DNA from: Tamarix chinensis
Taxonomy: Eukaryota; Streptophyta; Magnoliopsida; Caryophyllales; Tamaricaceae
Length of the DNA: 64,000 bases
Direction: 5' to 3'
Assembly (NCBI GenBank): GCA_030549775.1
Contig: CM060173.1
Coordinates: 1,488,001 to 1,552,000, forward strand
Below are positions 49,120-59,412 of this stretch, one piece after another. The position numbers and the translations under genes were made by a program. The notes below the pieces were generated by a model. The model was given only the letters and a program-made list of their open reading frames with translations. It did no database searches and was not told the DNA's origin. Each line of letters opens with the position of its first letter. The first letter of the stretch is position 1.

Positions 49120-49540
49120 CAAACTGTAACACCCCCATTTTTACTGCTAAAAATTTTCGTTTTGCGGAAGCGATAATTACAAAACCAATGGGTGTTACCG
49201 CCACACTCAGTATAAGTCTGGCATCCTCTACCGTTCTTATACTGAGTGCTAAGGCTAAAATATTACTTTACTTAAATAACAATAAAACAAAGGCAGGATA
49301 GAATTTCATTACAAATTACATTGTCCTGAATAGATACAAAAAGATCAGGCAAGAGTTGTAATGTAACAAAAGAGAAATAGCAGGGGACTTAAGAGTCCAA
49401 GAAATATCCGGACCAAAAGAAGTCGAGGCGAACACCGGATAGTCCTAACTCTCAACCCTCTATTTGAAGTCGTCAGACCCTACCCTCAAAGTAATCCTGC
49501 AAGGTAGCGACTGCCCGTGGAATAGGCAGGAGACCATGAA

Positions 49541-49567
49541 ACGGAACCCGTCAGTACTACGGTACTG
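49541..49567 (-). other. Tandem hairpins in LTR H
   Basis: ACGG-AAC-CCGT (49541-49551) directly followed by CAGTAC-TACG-GTACTG (49552-49567). The second keeps the GTAC stem of LTRs B and F but with a different loop and outer pair. It lies downstream of CTGCCCGTGGAATAGGCAGG, the counterpart of the GTGGGAATGAG motif. Confidence 0.7.
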
Positions 49568-49849
49568 AATAACCCTTTATACCAAACTAATATGAAAAAC
49601 TAGCATGGAACACATGCAAGGCATACGATTAACAGGTACAATACGTTTAAGTAGTCATATGAGGATTGATATACAATAATCATTTAGACAATCAAATTCT
49701 ATTAAAGCCACATACCACTCATTTTCATTTGTCTAAACAACCGACAGCTTACCAGACTATCATGTCAAAGATACTCTCAGAAGTAATGATTAGAACCTAA
49801 GCTCCAGCATAACAATTATAACGTCCACAGCATGACTCATATCTCAGCA

Positions 49850-50110
49850 TAACTCCCAACCAAATTTATGATATCACAAGTGTATGCACAGGTAAGCTAT
49901 AACATAATCCACAACATCAAAAGTATGCTTACAGGTAGAGTATGATAAAATACATAACATCACTTGTGTACTTACAGACACAGGATAATAATATCCGTAA
50001 TCTCATAGGTACACTTACAGGTACAGTAAATTAAAAGACAACACATCCACGATATATTTACAGATATAGTATAATAATATATATAACGTCACAGACATAC
50101 TTATAGACAT
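49850..50110. repeat. 43-bp minisatellite, 6 units, in LTR H
   Basis: The anchor CTTACAG (with variants TGCACAG, TTTACAG and CTTATAG) occurs at 49885, 49928, 49971, 50014, 50057 and 50100, exactly 43 bases apart. Between anchors GGTACAGTA and ATAATAATAT variants recur. No open frame. Confidence 0.9.
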
Positions 50111-50254
50111 AATACCCACACAGGTAAGCCCGCAGGCTACTACTTAAACCATAGGTAGGCACAGCGGCCACTACCAAACCAATCCAATATCCAATAATAA
50201 TCCTTCAAATCAAATCACATTATTTCCATTTTTATTTACTCAAGGGGGGGATAC

Positions 50255-50385
50255 AATAATAACCCGGAGACATAACAGTACACCGGTCATACCGGCGCAC
50301 AAGGCAACACGATATTCTCCAACCATCCAACCCAGAGGCATAACAGCACTCTGGTCATACTGACGCACAAGGCACACAGTACCCT
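50255..50385. repeat. Two ~65-bp repeats with ACCGGTCATACCGG core in LTR H
   Basis: CCCGGAGACATAACAGTACA then CCGGTCATACCGGCGCACAAGG is repeated as CCCAGAGGCATAACAGCACT then CTGGTCATACTGACGCACAAGG. This is probably the H version of the CCGGTGG repeat blocks of the other LTRs. Confidence 0.65.
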
Positions 50386-51659
50386 CCTCACCTCGGACAC
50401 CTAATCCTTAAGTATCGATACCCCCTATAGGGCCCGTAGGTCACCTATAGAGTAGATTAGGGCCTTACTGGGGCACAACCGGCACACCAGAAACCCAAAC
50501 AAATCAAGGACTCCTACCTCGTCTCTAGGATAGCTACCCCTAGAGAGAAACCATTCCCAAACTCGAGGTCTTTCACTTTACGTATTAGTGTTTTTATAAA
50601 GTGATCACAGATAACACACATTACACATTTATTCTCATTTCCATACTTATTCATTTTTCCTTTATTTCCAATTATCCAAGTCAACCCACGGTCAACGGTA
50701 AAAAGAAAAGTCAAAATCAATACTAAGGTCAACCTACCAAAAGTTTAAGGCCATCCTATATCCAATTATTCACATTTGGGCGTTAGGCCGAAAATGACTA
50801 AAATGCCCTTGAAGCTAATAATTCTCAGATTAGTGTCCATTTAAATACTAAGTCTATCTTATTTATTAATCTATCATGAAAAGGCTAAAATGAATAATCT
50901 AATCATTTATTATATAATTTAAATCATCAATCATGTCAAAAGACCATTTTGCCCCTACATAGATTTCGGCATATGAAACTCTATCATAAACTTTTGAAAC
51001 GTACAAACACATGATTGTAAAATCAACAACAGATAATACATGTTAAACATGATTTTCAGAATAAATATCATAATACACAAAAATGACTAAATTGCCCCTA
51101 GGGCACACATCCATAATAATTCTTGCATAATTATATCTAAACATGCTAAACTAATAATTATATGCATGATTATCATACCAAACGTTCTCCCGTCGTTAGA
51201 ATTATTTTTAAGTCATACTTTTATACCCGAAATATTTTATATCAGATAACATATTCGTTTTTATCCGTTTTCATAATAATAATAATTAACACATAATTAC
51301 ATTAAAATAAATCATGCTAAACATATTTCATACACCAAAAACCCTAATGTATTATCACGCAATTTTTATCATTTTAGCAGAGTATAACGGTTACCTGAAT
51401 TCCAGCAAAAATGTAAAATTAGCGGTATCCACTAAAACGTATTAGGTCCTGCAAATTAAACTTTTGTACCTAAAAAAATAATACCAAAAATACAGAATTA
51501 ATATCTATCAAATAAAATAATAATTATAGTATAAAAATATTTATTTTTCTAAAATTACCAAAATACCCTTACAATTAATATTGGTACCAAAATTTATTAA
51601 CACACTACGCAACTCACGCTGCATGCAGCGTGAGTCACGCTCGAGGGGAAGGGGGCACG

Positions 51660-52300
51660 GCAGAATGGGCGAGAGGGTCGGCTGGGCAAGGCAGGGGAAG
51701 GGAGAGGGTGGCAGTGGCGGTGGAGATCGGCGGTTGCTGGCGGCTGCTGGGCGGCTGGGCGACGGGAAAAAAAAAAGGTGCAGGCTGGTTGGGTGGTGCT
51801 GCGGTTGCTGGTTGTGGCTGCAAGAGAAAGAGAAAGAAAAAGGAGGGGCGGGTGGAGAAGGTGGGGTGGCCCGGTGGTGGATGCAGGGCTGGTAGAAGTG
51901 CAGGGGGATGATGGTGGAGGTGATGCGGTGGTGTTTGGGTGGGAGGAAAAAATCAAACAAAAGAGGGGGAGCAACGGGGGTTGGTGCTGCGAGGTGGTCG
52001 GGGGGTTTAGTGCATGGGAAACAAATGGGATGGGGAATCGGACGAAGCAGAGGAAGGCACGGGCTGGGGAGCTGGGCGACGGGATGGCTGCAGTTGGGGA
52101 AGGGCGCAGGGTCTGGGCGACGGGTGGGACGCTGCAGGCTTGGGTGACGGGGTGGTGGGCTGCTGGGATGAAGGGAGGAGGTGGCAGGGCTGTGTTTTGC
52201 GACGGGGAGGGGGCTGGCTGCAAGATGGTTGATCGAAGAAGACAGGGGGAAGGCTGGGAAAGGTTGAGGAGTGTATGTGTGTATTATATGCAGAGAGGGA
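51660..52300. other. G-rich block of LTR H with quadruplex-type motif
   Basis: The plus strand is G-rich (LTR antisense). At 51667-51702 five G runs (GGG, GGG, GGG, GGGG, GGG) are separated by loops of 5, 6, 7 and 2 bases, which fits the usual G-quadruplex pattern. Long frames here (for example 51778-52509, 243 codons, and 52223-51597 on minus) have Gly/Trp/Arg-rich or Pro/Ser-rich low-complexity products and no domain. Confidence 0.6.
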
Positions 52301-52413
52301 GTCTGGGAGGAATAGTGTTGTGTGAGTTGCGTGTGTTTGTTTTGTTTTCGGGCGAAAGTGTGTGCGGAAAAAGGGGAACTGTTTGGGGTAGAGTGTGCGA
52401 CAGGGTGTGGCGT

Positions 52414-52430
52414 GTATATATGTATATAAA
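52414..52430 (-). promoter_or_regulatory. Possible TATA region of LTR H
   Basis: On the minus strand TTTATATACATATATACACG lies about 520 bases from the LTR start, directly before the C-rich (sense) block. Same relative place as in LTR C. Confidence 0.4.
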
Positions 52431-52787
52431 TGCAGAAGGTTCAGGACATAAGGGAGATATGACGGGGAAGGGACGGAAAAAGGCAGAAGGAGAGAGAGAA
52501 GATAAGTAATATTATATATATATATATACATATATATTTTATATTAAATTCAGTTCGGATAAATTAAAATATCGGGTAGAAAAATAACCCGATCTAAGGT
52601 AGATTTAAATAAAACGAAAAAGATAAACATAATCAAGAATAATTTTTAGAAATTGATTTCGGGTTACAAGTCGCGGTAATTATTAAAATAATTCAAATAA
52701 GATTTACGAATAAAAACTAGGATTAAAATAAGAAATCGGTTTCTATCAACTTTTTAGCCTAATTATTTTTATATCTAAAACGTCGTA

Positions 52788-52790
<3 letters not shown>

Positions 52791-52856
<66 letters not shown>
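52791..52856. repeat. (AAT)22 near the start of LTR H
   Basis: An uninterrupted run of about 22 AAT units roughly 90 bases inside the LTR start. Confidence 0.95.
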
Positions 52857-52857
<1 letters not shown>

Positions 52858-52953
52858 GTTTAATACTAAACCTCCTAAATTAATAATTATAACTAATCAT
52901 ATGTAATTATTAATTTTAATTAAGATTTCCTAAAAACGGGGTATTACACAAAC

Positions 52954-53790
52954 CACCTCTAAATCTCTATATCTGGTAGAATGAGTCATAAAATGCACCT
53001 AATTTGGTGAATAATGACTCGAGTGTAAAAATTTTAAAAAGAGAAAAATAATGGTTTATATCTTCCTTCACTTTGATGAAAATCTCATTCTTTACATAAG
53101 TTAGATAGAAGTGATGAGCATAATGTAAAGTCCCATTAGAACAACATGTAGCCTATAATGATGCTATGAGACAAATGGAAAAGATGCATTGATGAGTTTT
53201 AATTTGTAAGCATTTTTTCTATAAATCATAATGATTCTACTAGGTTTTAGGATATTTTTGTTGAATTCCCTTTCCTCTTATATTCATTAACCTTTAAACC
53301 TATCCTCGTTACAACCCTTTATGAAGTTATATTTGATTGTTGATCAGATGGATAACCATGATATATTAGATATTGGTCACATTATTGAAGCATATGGTTC
53401 AGTCCATTAGGTAAGCAATTGGTATCAATTATGACATTTCATTCACATAAATATTGGCCTTTCTTCATGGTGTATCTAAGCTACTACTATACATTATTCA
53501 TATTATTCTTGTCTTTTGCATACTTGAGTAAATGTCTTTATGTGATTTAGCCTTGATTCTAAGAGAAGAAAAAAGAGTATAACCATTGTGAGGATGAGTC
53601 AAGGATGGTTCAAATTTCATGTCTTCTATGCATCATTATTGCTCCATTCATTGCTTCCATGTTCATGTGTTGATTGCATGTTTAAATTTACGTTTGGAAA
53701 ATTGATACTGAGGATTATTAGTTTAATGTTAACCTTGAATGTCGTAAAAATAAAGGATTTCTAAGACAATTGGCTAAGGGCATTAGAGGT
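52954..53790. other. Right flank of LTR H, nothing recognised
   Basis: Continues the AT-rich DNA seen left of LTR H. No gene, no repeat end. Confidence 0.45.
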
Positions 53791-54770
53791 GTTTGGATTA
53801 CATTGCAGAATTAGATCTTAGAGCTAAACCAAGATCAAACCATAGAGCAGACCCAAGAATAAGTTGGACTATATCTGTGATAAGTGACATGCTAACATAG
53901 AATTGACTAAATCAAGAAGATGCATGAAATATTCAAATATTTCCCAAGATTTGATAAACAATTAAAAACATAAATAATAAGAAAAATATTTCTTAATGCA
54001 AGAAAAGAAGGAAGAATTTTAGGAAAGATTATTTGGCTAAGATATTTCCTAGACATTGTTTCATACCTAAAAAATAAGGAAAATATTGAGATTTACCAAG
54101 ATCATAATGGTAAAACAAAGATTAGCATATATGTCAATATGTAAAATTTTTCATAAATCTAGGAATGCAAGTCTAAGACAAAATATTATGGAAAGACTTG
54201 ATAAAATTTTCAACAAGTGCACTACATGGCACTATAAAAGAAAGTCCAACCCGAGCACATGAAATATACGTGAGTAAACAATTGTGTGAGCATAAGAGCA
54301 AACAAAAAAGAAGAAAACACGAAAGACCTCTCACAAATTCATAAGAACTATCAAGATCTAGGCAAAGATTAGAAATTCAAAGAGAGACCAATATTGTAAT
54401 TTGAGTGAAAATAACAAATTCTATTAGAAAGAAGAGAGAGTTCAAAATAAACAAACTCAAAAGAAGAGTTAATTGGGCACGTGTGTACCAGAGTGTGAGC
54501 AATCATGAGTATGATTGGGGAGACCAATCAGACTTGATTGTGGGGTTTAATTTGAGCCTACCCTTCATTCTACTAATAACTCATGCTTCTCTACATCTGC
54601 AACTATAAGAGGTTCGATTTGGCTCTAGTATTCACATTATTCATCAACTAAAGTGTTTAAGTTATGACCATATTCTATTTCTCCATCCAGGACTGCATCG
54701 ATCCCTATATTTTGAGATTTGAAGCTAATTTTCAGATCTAAAAATCTTAGAGTAACAATCAATAGAGCCA
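53791..54770 (+). mobile_element. Possible copia-like LTR with TATA box
   Basis: TATAAAAG at 54233-54240 is followed by a purine-rich stretch with GTGTGAGCATAAGAGC, AAAGACCTCTCAC and GTGTGTACCAGAGTGTGAGC, similar in style to the R/U5 part of SIRE-type copia LTRs. At about 54763 AGAGCCATGG could be what remains of a TGGTATCAGAGCC primer site before a gag start. Both boundaries are uncertain. A 67-codon frame at 54405-54608 shows no domain. Confidence 0.3.
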
Positions 54771-55588
54771 TGGTGTTTTCTTTCAAAGTATTGGATTGCG
54801 AAGGAGGAACAAATTTAGATCTTCTCCGCTTTCACAACTCTCATTATTTTTTACTTCACTCCCATGCTCCATAAAGTAATAGAGAAAAAATAATTATAAA
54901 TTCATAGAGCAATCATACATCCTTAACTGCTACTAGAAATAATTATTTATAGATATTTTCATTCATCGTTCTCTTGTTTATAATTCCAACCGATGAGTAG
55001 CATTCCTTAATTTTGGTTTCTATTTGTTCTTTATTGTGTCCTAACTTCCTCACAAGGTGAGTCTCATTATTATTTCCTATTTCCTTGATTGATGATCGCC
55101 AAACTAGTTTGGAACAAGAAAGGTTGAATGGTTATGGAATTTTCATAACATTTGAGTACAGAATCAAGGACCTATTTTTGGGTATGAGGTATTTATTTTA
55201 TATAATTTTAATTTTAATATTCACTTGATTTTATTTCAAGTGACTTATGTCACTCATGGTGTTGTTATACTTCTCAACTAATTTAGGAGTGTTGTTGCTT
55301 CCTTGATATGGTGCATCTGCTTCCTTGATTTTAGTTTAATGTTGTGTTTATTCTTTCATTTAAATTGGTGTTGCTTCAATGATACTGAGCATCCTCATAA
55401 AATTGATTAATTGTTTGAAACATGGAGAAGATTCAAAAAAGATACATTGAGTAAGTAATTTGATTATTAAAAAGATGAGTGATTAGTATAGCTCTTATTA
55501 AAGAAATATTGATAGTTCAGATCCCTCACTCTCTTCCTTTAATTCTACCATATATATTTTTTAAATTATATAAGCTTTAGGTAATAGT
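54771..55588. other. AT-rich DNA, nothing recognised
   Basis: Possibly the internal remnant of the preceding copia-like element, but no coding motif is seen. Confidence 0.4.
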
Positions 55589-55929
55589 TCTTAGTAAAAA
55601 TAGTTATCAAAAACCACCTTTAACAATGATGTTTGTTGAGAATCTTTGTCAAAAGTCCAATTTGATTCAAAACATCAGATATTTTTTTAGTTCAATTTAG
55701 ATGATAATTTTAACCCAAAATCATTATTAAAACTAGGATAGAATGATGGTTTTTGGCTAAATCATCATCTAAAGTGGCCCACATTTTCCTTGTTGGCACA
55801 TTTTGGTGGTTTTTTTATGGCGGTTTTTAGAACCATTATCAAAGATACAATAATCTCAAAATTAATGATGGTTTAGGACCGTTATCTAATATTAAAACTA
55901 ATCGGCATTAAAATCCTATTTTGTAGTAA
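55589..55929. mobile_element. CACTA-like non-autonomous element
   Basis: Subterminal phrases GATGGTTTTTGGC, GGCGGTTTTTAGAACCATTATC and GATGGTTTAGGACCGTTATC repeat in both orientations, as in CACTA (En/Spm) elements whose subterminal repeats read GACGGTTTTTGAACCGTCA. The right end TCCTATTTTGTAGTAAG is close to the complement of CACTACAAAATAGG. The left end near 55589 (TCTTAGTAAAAATAG) is more decayed. About 340 bases, non-coding. Confidence 0.5.
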
Positions 55930-58770
55930 GGTGGCTTAGGCCACACCAAATTTGTGGTGTTATCATCTTTTGTTTTTACATGTTTTGCTTTACTATGTTT
56001 CATTCTTTCTTGTGAGTTGCATGCATTTTCCTGCTTATGCACCACCATAAAAGATTAATTAGGGTAAATTTGATCAAAGTTAATTACTAATAATATAACA
56101 ACATAATATATTTTTATATGTATAATAAAAAGAGGGAAGATGATGGTAGATGGAAAAATGGTGTCGTATATTTTGCATATCACCATGAAATATGCATTCA
56201 AGGACGGCCCTATTTTAGACTTAGTTTAGAAAAGTGATTTAATTTACGATTATAACTTCTCAACATTTATACTTCTTTTAGTAGGTTTAATTTTTAAATA
56301 AGATAGAATAGGCAAGAGTAAAAAAAAATTACTTTTAAATCATGTCCAAAGCTTATGGGGGACAAATTTTCTCGTGATCAATATGGAAAATTGTTAATAA
56401 TATACGTATAGAAAATTGAAAGCTTATTAAAAGATGCAACCAAATAATGTGACCAAGACTTGATACATAATTGTTCAAATACATTTTGCCAATGCATTTT
56501 TCATTCTATCTTATTAGATTTCAACATAAAATAAAGTGATATTGTCAAGTGCATCATATGAGAACCAAAAAATTAAGTTTTAATAGCTTGATGGAGTTTC
56601 ATGTTACCTAGTACTATATACTCTTTAATGATTCAAACCAATTCTACTAGACGGATGGTCTATTTTCTCTCATGAATGCTGATCCTCTTATGTAATCAGC
56701 TACCTTTTTCTTTCATTTTTTTTATTCGTAGGAAATTCAAAGACCGAGTATAAATAATGTATCATTATCACTGCTATAAAAGTATCAATACAATTTTAAG
56801 AAAAGGTTTTCAAACTTACGTTTTATAGTTATTAGTATTATAGATATTCCGGGTGCGATCAATCATTTTATGAAACAAAATACTACTCGCTACAGCACAT
56901 TTTATACTGTCCCCCATGAGCTAGCCTGCTATATTATCCGTCGATGCTGCAAAACCTTAGGTTGTCTATCCGATGCAAATCAATGCGCACTAGTCAATTA
57001 TTTTCGCTTGAAATGAAAAAGAAACCCTCTGGTCTTCTATTGGCTTTATCCACGAGCTTTCCAACAAGTAGAAAACTCCACTATGCATGTTTATTTCACC
57101 TTTTTTTCCTCTTCTTCTTCCTCTTCTTCCTCTTGTTCCTTTAGCTTGGGCGTTATGATGGGGTGCAGCAGAAGGAGAAGAATGTGATCGGAAGATAGAT
57201 ATATGCCATGCCACTAAAAATTAGGTGGTGGGTGGGAGGGGTCCACGGAATAAGACGGTGGGGACACTTAGACATCATATTCATACGGATCATGGATTGA
57301 CCGGTCAAACTAACCAACCAGTCAAAGAAAACAGTGCGACGAGAACGGATTATATAGATAAAAGAAAGAAAAAGAGAGGCAAAGAAAGTTATCAACCGCT
57401 CCAAGCTAGGTAAGGTCATGTAAGGCTAGAAATAGCGCTAGCTAGGGAACCGAACCCGACACACATGATAGATAGGTAACATCATCCCTGAAGAAAAGAA
57501 TCCGACATTCACACTCTCACTGTACTCTTAAATTTTTCTTTGTTTGTGCTCCAGGGAATCTATGGATGCTGACACCCAAGTCAAGACCATTTGCCTTCTT
57601 CTGGCCCCCCTCTCTCTCTATCTCTCTTTTACTTAATTTAGTAATAATAGTTTAATTTCAAATAGCAAATGAGTTTTTTTCTTTTTCACCACAACCATAT
57701 AAATATATTACTATATATATTTTAGAATTACAATAAAAAAAAATAAATTAGGTATTAACGATTATAGATGGCCATAAAAAAACCGACTTCAACCTTAATT
57801 TATTCATTTTAGAGATAAAAGGAGATCTAAGATGAGATTTCTATTAAAATAAGGAAAGAAGAATCCATGATCACTTGATTTGTTGGGTTGGTAGAGAGCG
57901 TATGTTGGCGCGCTATAGCATTGTACAATGAAGATCGTCCGTCATGATTGATTATATCTTTGGCCTTCAATTTTTTTATACATAAGGAGCAGTTTTATTT
58001 GATTTTGATCAGATTTTAATTCACTTATCTTTTAAATATGACACATGCCTATGCCGAAACGCGATGTGTTTCTCTGCTAAAAGTCAATCGACTGCGTATA
58101 TAATACTATTAGCCTAGTGCTGCTTGCTTATGCCTTCGTTCAATAAAGTAATCTGCACCGGAAAACTCGATTGAGATAAAATAAAGTAAGAATTAATGCA
58201 TGATTACAGAGTTGCCATATCTTAGAATATCATGAAAATAATCTGAAGTGCGTATTAAAATGATTTATTAATGAGCAAAACCTATTTCTAAATGCATGCC
58301 TATCAAACAAGTCGCAATAAAACTTACTGAAAGTATTCAACAATTTGAATGATATGTTGCCGTCAAATACTGCTGGCTACGTGCTGTACAAACGGAAATG
58401 TTGATCATGGGCATATATATATCAACTTCATCTAGTACTCTCGTATCCTTAGATTATAATTTCGTCTTCAAGGAAGAAATGATGTACATGTATCAGGGGT
58501 TTACACTTAATAGAAGATCACCATTCATCACACGCCTTCAGTTTGCTGATGGCCTTTTTATCTTTGGTCGAGTATCTAATCTTTGCGATCACTAGCTAGG
58601 ATAGATAATCATTTACACTAAATTTCATCCTCTTCTGTCGTCCTCTCTCACCCATCATGATATCTATCTGTATGTGTGTGCATACGTGTACACGCCTTTC
58701 ATAGTGGATAATGCATGCTAAATACTTAGGATCTGTAGTATTTACTCAAATGCTTATCGTATGGTAGAGA
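55930..58770. other. Gene-free DNA, low-copy appearance
   Basis: No gene supported. From about 56880 to 58700 the sequence is of mixed complexity with many CG dinucleotides and no repeat family from elsewhere in the window. It has CT-rich pieces at 57090-57140 and 57605-57630. Frames of 60 to 88 codons on both strands at 56944-57419 overlap each other and show no domain. This could be a gene flank, but a start or an exon cannot be pointed out. Confidence 0.45.
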
Positions 58771-58773
58771 GAG

Positions 58774-58820
58774 TGTGTGTGTGTGTGTGTGTGAGAGTGA
58801 GAGAGAGAGAGAGAGAGAGA
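58774..58820. repeat. (GT)n(GA)n compound microsatellite
   Basis: About 9 GT units (58774-58792) followed by about 13 GA units to 58820, directly at the left edge of the next repeat element. Confidence 0.92.
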
Positions 58821-59412
58821 GCATCCAATGAGAACAAACTTTCTTAATAGGAACCGAAAACTAGCACTATCAGTTGAAAAAACTACACATAGTAAGAGGT
58901 AAAAACTACCCTTAATTGTTATAGGAAACTGCTGTAAATAGCTCAAAAAACTACAGTATTTAAGTGTTAAAAAAATGTGGTGGTATTTGTGTAAATATTG
59001 TATATTTATGTTTTGGAAACTAGCTATAGTAAGTAGTGAAAACTATTATCAGTAGTCTTTCAGAAAACTAAAGTATTTGATTGCTAAAAAGAAAAATAGC
59101 AGCATTTTTGTAAATATTAGGTACTTATATTTAAAGTTTAAAAAATACCCATAGTAGGTGGTGGAAACTACCTCTAGTGGGTGGATAAAACTACTATAAA
59201 TCTATTAGGAAATTATAATGTTTGAGTGCCAAAAGAAAAAAAACAGTAGAATTTTTATAAATATTAGATATTTATGTTTTAATTTAAAAAACTATCAAAA
59301 ACAAGTGATGGAAACTATTACAAGTAACTCTGGAAACTAGAGTGGTTCTCAATTCTCACCATCTCTGGAAACTAGAGCGGTTCTCAATTCTCACCATAAA
59401 TGGTGGTTCTCA
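58821..59412. mobile_element. Unclassified element built of ~120-145-bp tandem units
   Basis: Three to four diverged units each contain GGAAACTA, TTTGTAAATATTNGGTANTTATG-like and GTAGGTGGTGGAAACTAC-like phrases. The edges carry GAGAAC motifs in opposite orientation: ATGAGAACAAAC near 58829 and GGTGGTTCTCAC near 59402. This hints at inverted ends, or at a Helitron-like or MITE-like element. Near the right end a 35-bp unit starting CTCTGGAAACTAGAG is duplicated exactly but for one base (59328-59362 and 59363-59397). No coding capacity. Class unknown. Confidence 0.5.

Larger units (their letters stand above)
49125..52948 (-). mobile_element. Intact solo LTR H, 3824 bp
   Basis: Termini TGTAACACCCCC (49125) and ACGGGGTATTACA (52948) are intact, and the target duplication CAAAC is perfect (49120-49124 and 52949-52953). 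Family landmarks on the plus strand: GGTGTTACCGCCACACTC near 49192; hairpins at 49541-49567; 43-bp minisatellite about 49850-50110; CCGGT-containing repeats 50255-50385; AT-rich middle; G-rich block 51600-52480; TATA-like 52414-52430; (AAT)n 52791-52856. Many CpG remain. These signs make it the youngest insertion in the window. No internal region is left, so the element recombined between its LTRs. Confidence 0.92.

Noticed and set aside
51597..52223. 208-codon Pro/Ser-rich frame on minus
   Set aside because: Same low-complexity LTR block; no domain, shadowed by plus frames.
51778..52509. Longest open frame in the window (243 codons, +)
   Set aside because: Lies in the G-rich block of solo LTR H; product is Gly/Trp/Arg/Lys-rich without a domain, and equally long frames overlap on the other strand.
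57153..57419. 88-codon minus frame in the low-copy-looking region
   Set aside because: No known domain, overlaps a plus frame of similar length, no promoter or splice evidence.
56880..58700. MicroRNA precursor
   Set aside because: Looked for known plant miRNA sequences and a long fold-back; none was found by eye.
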